DNA of 64,000 bases from Anastatus disparis. Taxonomy: Eukaryota > Arthropoda > Insecta > Hymenoptera > Eupelmidae. Positions within the stretch are counted from its first letter, which is position 1. Every line of letters starts with the position of its first letter. The notes beneath the pieces are model-generated. The model had not been told where the DNA came from, did no database searches, and worked only from the letters and a program-made list of their open reading frames with translations. The stretch is taken from contig JAFFSR010000084.1 in NCBI GenBank assembly GCA_017163975.1, forward strand, positions 645,501-709,500, given 5' to 3'. The position numbers and the translations under genes were made by a program. Below are positions 58,701-64,000 of this stretch, one piece after another.

Positions 58701-59288
58701 ACACTGATTTTATTTCTAAAGTGGACCAGCAGAGCCGACTGTTGCGGATGCTATCTTTTTTACGACAAAAGGCGCTTGTCAGACCTCCAGGTTGTTTTTA
58801 TAACCTTGCGCCCGGGCAATTGGGAGATGGATCGTCCAATCAAACTTCGACGTGTACTCGAATTCATCAGGAAAATCGTCAAAAAGTTCATTAGCCTGTT
58901 TGCTAATGAAATTCCTAATTTATTTCCTTCTCTGTCTCTCCTTCACATTTGCGTACAATTTGAGAGTTTTTGCAATAAAAATGTTGACGAGTGCTGACTC
59001 GGTACATCGTATGGAACTGATTTTGAAATAAGGCTTTGAAATGATTGAAACTTAATTTTTATAATTCACTATCGGCGTTTAAAATAAAAAATGTTTTAAT
59101 AATTTAATAATTTAAATTTAAGGGTAGTTCCATGGGATGTAACAACTCCTTCAATATCTGAAATTTTTCAGATTTCTTAATAATAATCCGTAGAATGGTG
59201 GAAAACTTAAAAAGGAAAAAAGTTTTAGAAACTAAAAGAGTAATTTGTAAACTACGAAATGAAATTTAACCTAACTTCTGTAGTCGCC
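58701..59288. other. Unassigned region between the LTR and the right inverted arm
   Basis: Presumed part of the outer element. A GC-richer patch (58730-58990) gives a 73-codon ORF without motifs; it might hold an exon of the two-ORF unit, but there is no direct support. Confidence 0.35.
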
Positions 59289-60177
59289 TTAAGGATACAT
59301 AAAACGGACACTACATCTACACTCATAAATATTGACTATCTTCACATTTTGGTGCAAAATTTCAGGAAAAGAAATGCATTAAATGGTATAAATTTTTAAA
59401 TAAATTTATTCATTAGCATTTATGAATTTTTAATTTCTGGTACCAGAAAAATTTTGATATATAATATTGGAATCCTAAATTCTCAATAACCAATGAATGA
59501 AGTTATTTAAAAATTAATGTTTTCAACAATATGAAATCCATAAAATATATAAAAAATAAAATAGTTCAAATCAATTCTTAACGATATCTTTTTTAAAATA
59601 CAAATAAAAATTCTAATTTATTTTTCCTTAATTACAGTAATTATATCATTCTTTCGAACAAAAGATTTTTAATTTTATTTTGCAGAAAAACTGTTTATTC
59701 TAAGCGTGATTCAATTTGAATTTTGAAATTATATTTTTGAAAAAAAATTTTTAAGCTGCCAATCTGGAAATATTTTATATAATAAATTATACTAATGAAA
59801 TTGTATTACCTATCGGTTTTTTTATCATTTATTTTAAAATATTCCGAAAAACTTGAAATCATATTTTAAATTTACCAAATTACTCACTAGGCACATAAAA
59901 AAACATTTTATGATATTGTTATAAACTAAAAAGTTCATAGCATCTGTATTTTCTGAATTTATTGCTTAATATACTATTTTATAGTACAATTTTTAAAAAA
60001 AGAATTCAGAAGTAAATGGCATAGAATTGTTACCATGTTCTAATTTGAAATATACAATAACAAATAAATATAGAGCGGTACCTCGTACTCTCGACAACTC
60101 CACACAAAAGGAATTTTTGTAAGCAGAAGTTAGCGATGTTTATACTAATAATTTTATTTAAAAAATTAAACTATAAC
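59289..60177. repeat. Right arm of the long inverted repeat
   Basis: Inverse of 44499-45377. No conserved ORF. Confidence 0.85.
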
Positions 60178-60384
60178 TCAATAATTATAATTTAATTATT
60201 TTAATTGTTTTAGATACCATTTTGATGGTTTGCTGTGACGTGGTATATGGAAAAAAGATTAACTTGGAATGTTATGTGTAAATTGGACTTAAAATTGATC
60301 ATCAGTGACACTAGTAAGCCCCGGTAAGGTATTTTTAGTTAATTTTAAGATATTGTCGTATTAAATTGATTTTCGCTCACGTAC

Positions 60385-61547
60385 ACGTTTTTCATCGAAT
60401 GATCGATGTAAAGGATTTCTAGCACGTTTTTGTCCCTTTTTTGATGTTGTATCTCTTTTCATCATCCAGCAGTAATCTGCCGACATATTTATGCCCCATC
60501 TTCCTTAAAATCTGAGTTCAAATTCTCTTAAGTCTTGGTGAAACCTTTCACCTTGTTCTTCACTAAAGTCACCGTTATTTTCAGGAAATTGATCAATATG
60601 AGAATCAAGAAAATGAAGTTTTAAGTTCATTAGGTAGCCTAATTTCTAAAAATTACGTACCATTCTTTTCACAATATTTATGTAATCCACATTTTTTGTG
60701 TTACCCAAAAATTTTGTTGACATCTCTTTCAAGCTTGACCATGCTTCTTTCTCCACGTCATTCATACTTTTGTCAAAGTTTTCATCTCTAAATAAAGTAC
60801 GGATTTCAGGACAAGTCAAAAATGACTTCGTTTAATTTAGCATCTGATTTCTGATGAAATACTTTTTTCTAAGTATTCAAAACGTTAGCCATCTTTGTTC
60901 AATGCCTTAGCGAATTGTTTTATCAACCCAAGCTTCATATGCAGAGGAGGTATCAAAATTTTGAACGGATCCATGAGAGGTTCTTTAAGAATAATCTGCT
61001 TTCCACTTTCAAATGACTTTCTTGGTGTCCAAATTTTTTTTGTAGTGATTTGTTCTATCTCTACTATCGAACATGCACGAATAACATGGATACTTAGTAA
61101 ATCCAGATTGTTGTCCTAGTATTATGGATGAAATCTTTAAGTCTCCACATATTTTTCATTTGTGGTCCTCGTATTTTATTTTTGTTGAGAGCAATTCAAG
61201 ATAAGAATACTCTTCTTCCAGTATAGTTAAATGTGCTAACGGTATGGAAGCATACTTGTTTGTGATGTGAAAAAGAAAAGCTTTAAGGCTGTGCTTTGAT
61301 GAATCAATGAATAGCCACCAATTCTCAGGTTCGTAAACGTTTGGTTTAAATTCATCTATAAGTCCTTTTACATTGGTGCAGTATACTAGATTTGAATACT
61401 TCTTTGAAGTATTTACGGAATCTTTTTGTCGATTGCGGTATATGCTTATTTCAGTACCTTTTAAAAATGCTCTTAACATATTACAAATTTCATGGATATT
61501 CGGATTTTCATCAACGGGTACTTTGAGTTTATTGCAAATTTCAATTA
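60385..61547 (-). pseudogene. Decayed member of a repetitive insect protein family (function unknown)
   Basis: Minus-strand frames in order show NLVYCTNVKGLIDEF, LFIDSSKHSLKAFLFH, NKYASIPLAHLTILEEEY, then after several stops MSTKFLGNTKNVDYINIV, LKLHFLDSHIDQFPENNGDF and GERFHQDLREFELRF followed by MSADYCWMMKRD. I recognise these blocks as a protein family predicted in large numbers in hymenopteran and other insect genomes. It is of unknown function and probably transposon-borne. At least six stops or frame changes. The N-terminal third and the region after IKYEDHK are partly missing. Confidence 0.7.
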
Positions 61548-61675
61548 ATTATATTTTTATACAATTTAATATCCAAGTAGTTTTCTGTAATTGACGATTT
61601 TTTTTATTTCCGTCTAATTAATTCCATTCATTTGATTTAAGATATAAGTTTTTTCGATGTTTCATAGAAATCTTA

Positions 61676-61800
61676 TTAATTTTAGTATACTTAATGATGT
61701 AAACGTAATACCTGTTATTTAATACAATTAATTTATTTTATTTATTAATTAATTTTAGTATACTTAATGATGTAAACGTAATACCTGTTATTTAATACAA
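61676..61800. repeat. 73-bp-period direct duplication
   Basis: Two near-identical copies of a segment containing TTTAGTATACTTAATGATGT and ACGTAATACCTGTTATTT. Confidence 0.9.
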
Positions 61801-62261
61801 ATTGTTCCGATATTGCTGAGTCCAGAATTTAGATTAACCTAATTTTGTTTTATGAAATCAGAGAATGTCGTACAATTGCTAACTTATGTTTTGATTGTTA
61901 TACATTGACCTTTTGCTGTTGTTGATATACCTTATTGTAACAGAAGGATTTTTCGCTGATTTTGTACTTTTACAAGTTCGATACACTTTGTAATATTTTG
62001 ATGATCGATATCTACTTTTAAATGCAGTTTATTTATTTTATACTTTATTAAAATGTTATATTGATATTGGTAATGTATCAAATTCAAATAATTTAGAATA
62101 GATTATTGTTTTTGTAATCGTAGACTTTTTTATTTATGTATTGATTTATAGATTTCATTTGTGCATTTTTTAATTTACTTCAATATTTGTATTTATATTG
62201 TGTTTTATATTTTGTATTATTTGCACTTTTATTGAGTAAATTTATTTATTACTCGTCTTTA
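61801..62261. other. AT-rich spacer, no gene seen
   Basis: No ORF with motifs; possibly U3 of a retroelement whose leader follows at 63.1 kb. Confidence 0.4.
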
Positions 62262-62290
62262 TTGTCCCCCTCGCTTCGCTCAGGCGTCAA
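62262..62290 (-). repeat. Hairpin with loop TGAGCGAAGCGAG
   Basis: Minus-strand loop (62270-62282) matches the loop of the hairpin at 8649-8701 in 12 of 13 bases, but the stem (TTGACGCC with GGGGACAA, 6 of 8 paired) is different. Confidence 0.6.
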
Positions 62291-63133
62291 ACTCGACTCG
62301 GGCAAAAATCACCTATTTTACTCCCTTGGTTAACAATGTACTGTTACGTCACAACGTATCTTTTATATTACTTTTTAATTTACAATTTTTAAAATATCTT
62401 TTCATTAATATGACATTGTTGAACTAATTAAACGGTCATCGAACAATAAAAGAATGTGTTAACCTAAGCAGTAAAGAAACTTAAAGTTGATATTGAGCAA
62501 ACAAAATTCTTCGATTCAAAATTACAAAACCAAACTCACATTTTGAAATTATTTATAAGAAGAACAAGATCCACTTTTACCTAATTAAATTATGTCAAAG
62601 ATAAAAAAATTATAAATGCCGACTGAAATTGACGACAGTGGGCACTACCCCAGGATCATCGTTGGTACCAAGTCGTAAATCCTGTAATTCAAAGTCAAAT
62701 TCAAATTCAAATTTAAATTCAAATAAAGTTATTGTATTCAATATTTAATTATTTTTACAAGTGTCAATAAATATCTTAAAAGTTTCTTATATTCGACTCG
62801 AGTCTTATTTCAAATCGTGCCTATATCTATTCTTTGTCTGTCTGTATCCAGCCTTCGTCTACTTGAATCAATCAAGGTAAGAATATTCATTTTATATATA
62901 CTTTATTCAAATACTCTAAATAAATATCCTTCAATATACTTCAATGGTGAGAAACGGTTTACTCAATTAAATATTGGTGGAGTTGAATTCACCACTAGAT
63001 TATACATATATTTATATTTCATAATTATAATTTAATAATTAATTCAATTATTCCAAATTAATTCAAATTCATATTTAAAATCTCACAAAAACATTCAACA
63101 TAATAAAATTATACACTTTTATTTAGTCCTGGT
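62291..63133 (+). other. Possible 5' LTR (R/U5) of a retroelement running off the window
   Basis: Contains an ATTCAA hexamer run (about 62690-62722) followed by AATAAA at 62722-62727 and ends in TTAACA-type sequence next to a PBS-like site. No paired LTR is available, so this is an inference from signal order. No ORF supported. Confidence 0.35.
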
Positions 63134-63261
63134 GAAAGCCAGAACTTAACATTTTGGTTACGGTACCGGGAATCGAACCCGAGCCTCCTGGGTGAAAGCC
63201 AGGACTTAACATTTTGGTTCCGGTACGAATTAGTTTGACCGTAACATTTTGGTTCCGGTAC
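63134..63261 (-). repeat. tRNA-Glu-like 3' half with CCA, in repeated PBS-like units
   Basis: On the minus strand 63204-63155 reads as the anticodon arm (CCTGGCTTTCACCCAGG, anticodon TTC), variable region, T arm (GGGTTCGATTCCCGG) and 3' acceptor strand of a tRNA-Glu, ending ACCA. The D arm and 5' acceptor are absent. Read on the plus strand it is a PBS-like TGGTT... complementary to a tRNA 3' end. The word TAACATTTTGGTTMCGGTAC occurs three times (63147, 63207 and 63242). A genomic tRNA gene would not encode CCA, so this came from a mature tRNA. Confidence 0.7.
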
Positions 63262-63340
63262 AAACTTTTTAATTGAGGAATCGTATTGAATATATTGAGG
63301 GATCATTAGAGAAAATTCTCTATATAGATATATATATATA

Positions 63341-63769
63341 TACGAAGTGCATAAAAATATATATGAAGGACCAATTATAAATACAGTGTTTAAAAGTGAA
63401 TTAAGAAAACGCAAAAGTGCGTCAAATAAAATATTATATTTCTAAGGGCACAATAAATATTATACGCAAAAGTGCGTCAAATAAAATATTATATTTCCAA
63501 GGGCACAATAAATATTATACGCGAAATAGCATCCATTGAATAAATTATTTATACGTGAAGTGCAATATTTAAAGCGAATAGCGTCATTAAAGATAAACAC
63601 GAAGTGTGTTATTAAATATTAATAGTGTTATCTAAAATAAATAAATATATACGCGGAGTGCATTATTAGCGAATTGCGTCAATTAATAAAAATATATATA
63701 TATTGTATTTAAATACATATATCATACGCATAGTGCGTAATTAAAATATACAATCGTGAAGTGCGCGAT
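63341..63769 (+). repeat. Array of eleven short palindromes with a GAAGTG-like core
   Basis: Members at about 63341, 63409, 63464, 63519, 63553, 63574, 63596, 63651, 63668, 63725 and 63753. Examples: ACGC-AAAAGT-GCGT, AACAC-GAA-GTGTGTT, TACGCA-TAG-TGCGTA (perfect 6-bp stem), ATCG...CGAT. The stem bases change together. Three members are parts of a 55-bp direct repeat (63409, 63464, 63519). Spacers are almost pure A/T. No ORF. It follows the PBS-like units, so it may be a retroelement leader. Confidence 0.75.
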
Positions 63770-64000
63770 TAGACATTATTTTCAATTGAAACAATTGAAT
63801 AAATAAGTTCATACATTCTTAATAATTGTAAAACATTTTTCATTTTTTATCAATTATATTAAAAAGTTTCTTGCATTGACTTTATAATATCAGTAATCTG
63901 ATACATTAACAATTCATTAAAATCGTGAAAATAACATAATTTTCAATACATAATTTTGAAAGTAAAATACGTTTCAGTGAATAAAAGAAAATCTGACTCA
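63770..64000. other. AT-rich end of window
   Basis: No feature recognised. Confidence 0.5.

Larger units (their letters stand above)
44499..60177. mobile_element. Putative large element bounded by ~0.88-kb inverted repeats
   Basis: 44499-45377 and 59289-60177 are inverse copies at roughly 80-85% identity by eye (landmarks ATTTATGAGTGTAG, CGTTTTATGT, CTTACAAAAATTC, TTTGAAATATACAATAAC). They enclose an intact two-ORF unit (46020-47095) and an errantivirus that probably inserted later. No transposase, integrase or polymerase belonging to the outer element was recognised. No clear target duplication. The alternative is two independent copies of a repeat in opposite orientation. Confidence 0.45.

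Noticed and set aside
44499..60177. Maverick/Polinton giant transposon
   Set aside because: Size and inverted repeats would fit, but there is no protein-primed DNA polymerase, retroviral-like integrase outside the errantivirus, packaging ATPase, protease or capsid gene.
63155..63204. Functional tRNA-Glu gene
   Set aside because: D arm and 5' acceptor strand are missing and CCA is encoded.

Overview
This is eukaryotic, very AT-rich DNA in which almost everything recognisable is transposable-element sequence. Gypsy elements, an errantivirus with an F-like env, a CR1/Jockey-type LINE, Helitron-like ends, a SWIM/DDE transposon and a protein family common in insect gene sets all point to an insect. 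The AT content and repeat types would suit a hymenopteran, but that is an inference and the species cannot be named. I see no ordinary single-copy host gene, and the only undamaged coding sequence I find is an overlapping ORF pair at 46.0-47.1 kb.

Layout, left half. 1-1.6 kb is AT-rich spacer. 1.6-3.65 kb is an inverted LTR scrap followed by the 3' half of a LINE. 3.65-29.8 kb is one very old plus-strand Gypsy-type element ('Gypsy-B') cut into five pieces by later insertions: a 2-kb TIR element carrying a tRNA-derived SINE (4.3-6.3 kb), a 17-kb DNA transposon with ~350-bp inverted ends and a minus-strand DDE/SWIM transposase (6.9-24.1 kb), a solo LTR (24.7-25.7 kb), and a satellite-like element with a huge CA microsatellite (26.8-28.5 kb). 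The 17-kb transposon itself contains a complete but dead Gypsy element ('Gypsy-1', 12.27-21.55 kb, TSD ATGT). One LTR of Gypsy-1 contains a 663-bp foldback MITE.

Layout, middle. A third LTR element ('LTR-C', 29.8-41.0 kb) has a 2.3-kb 5' LTR, a decayed gag and a truncated 3' LTR. Its pol region is replaced by an inverted second copy of the satellite element and by two head-to-tail Helitron-like units. 41.3-43.8 kb is the 5' half of a LINE on the minus strand.

Layout, right half. Long imperfect inverted repeats (44.5-45.4 and 59.3-60.2 kb) bracket the intact ORF pair and a minus-strand errantivirus (gag, pol, F-like env) with several stops and frame changes. 60.4-61.5 kb is a decayed member of an insect protein family of unknown function. 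The window ends in what looks like the start of another retroelement: a tRNA-Glu-like, CCA-containing segment followed by an array of short palindromes.

The most unusual signal is a set of arrays of short hairpins, at 8.65-8.93, 22.42-22.79, 57.51-57.91 and 63.34-63.77 kb, plus a single at 62.27 kb. In the 22.4-kb array the loop sequence is conserved while the stems differ from hairpin to hairpin and yet stay complementary. The second candidate for something undescribed is the intact two-ORF unit between the long inverted repeats.
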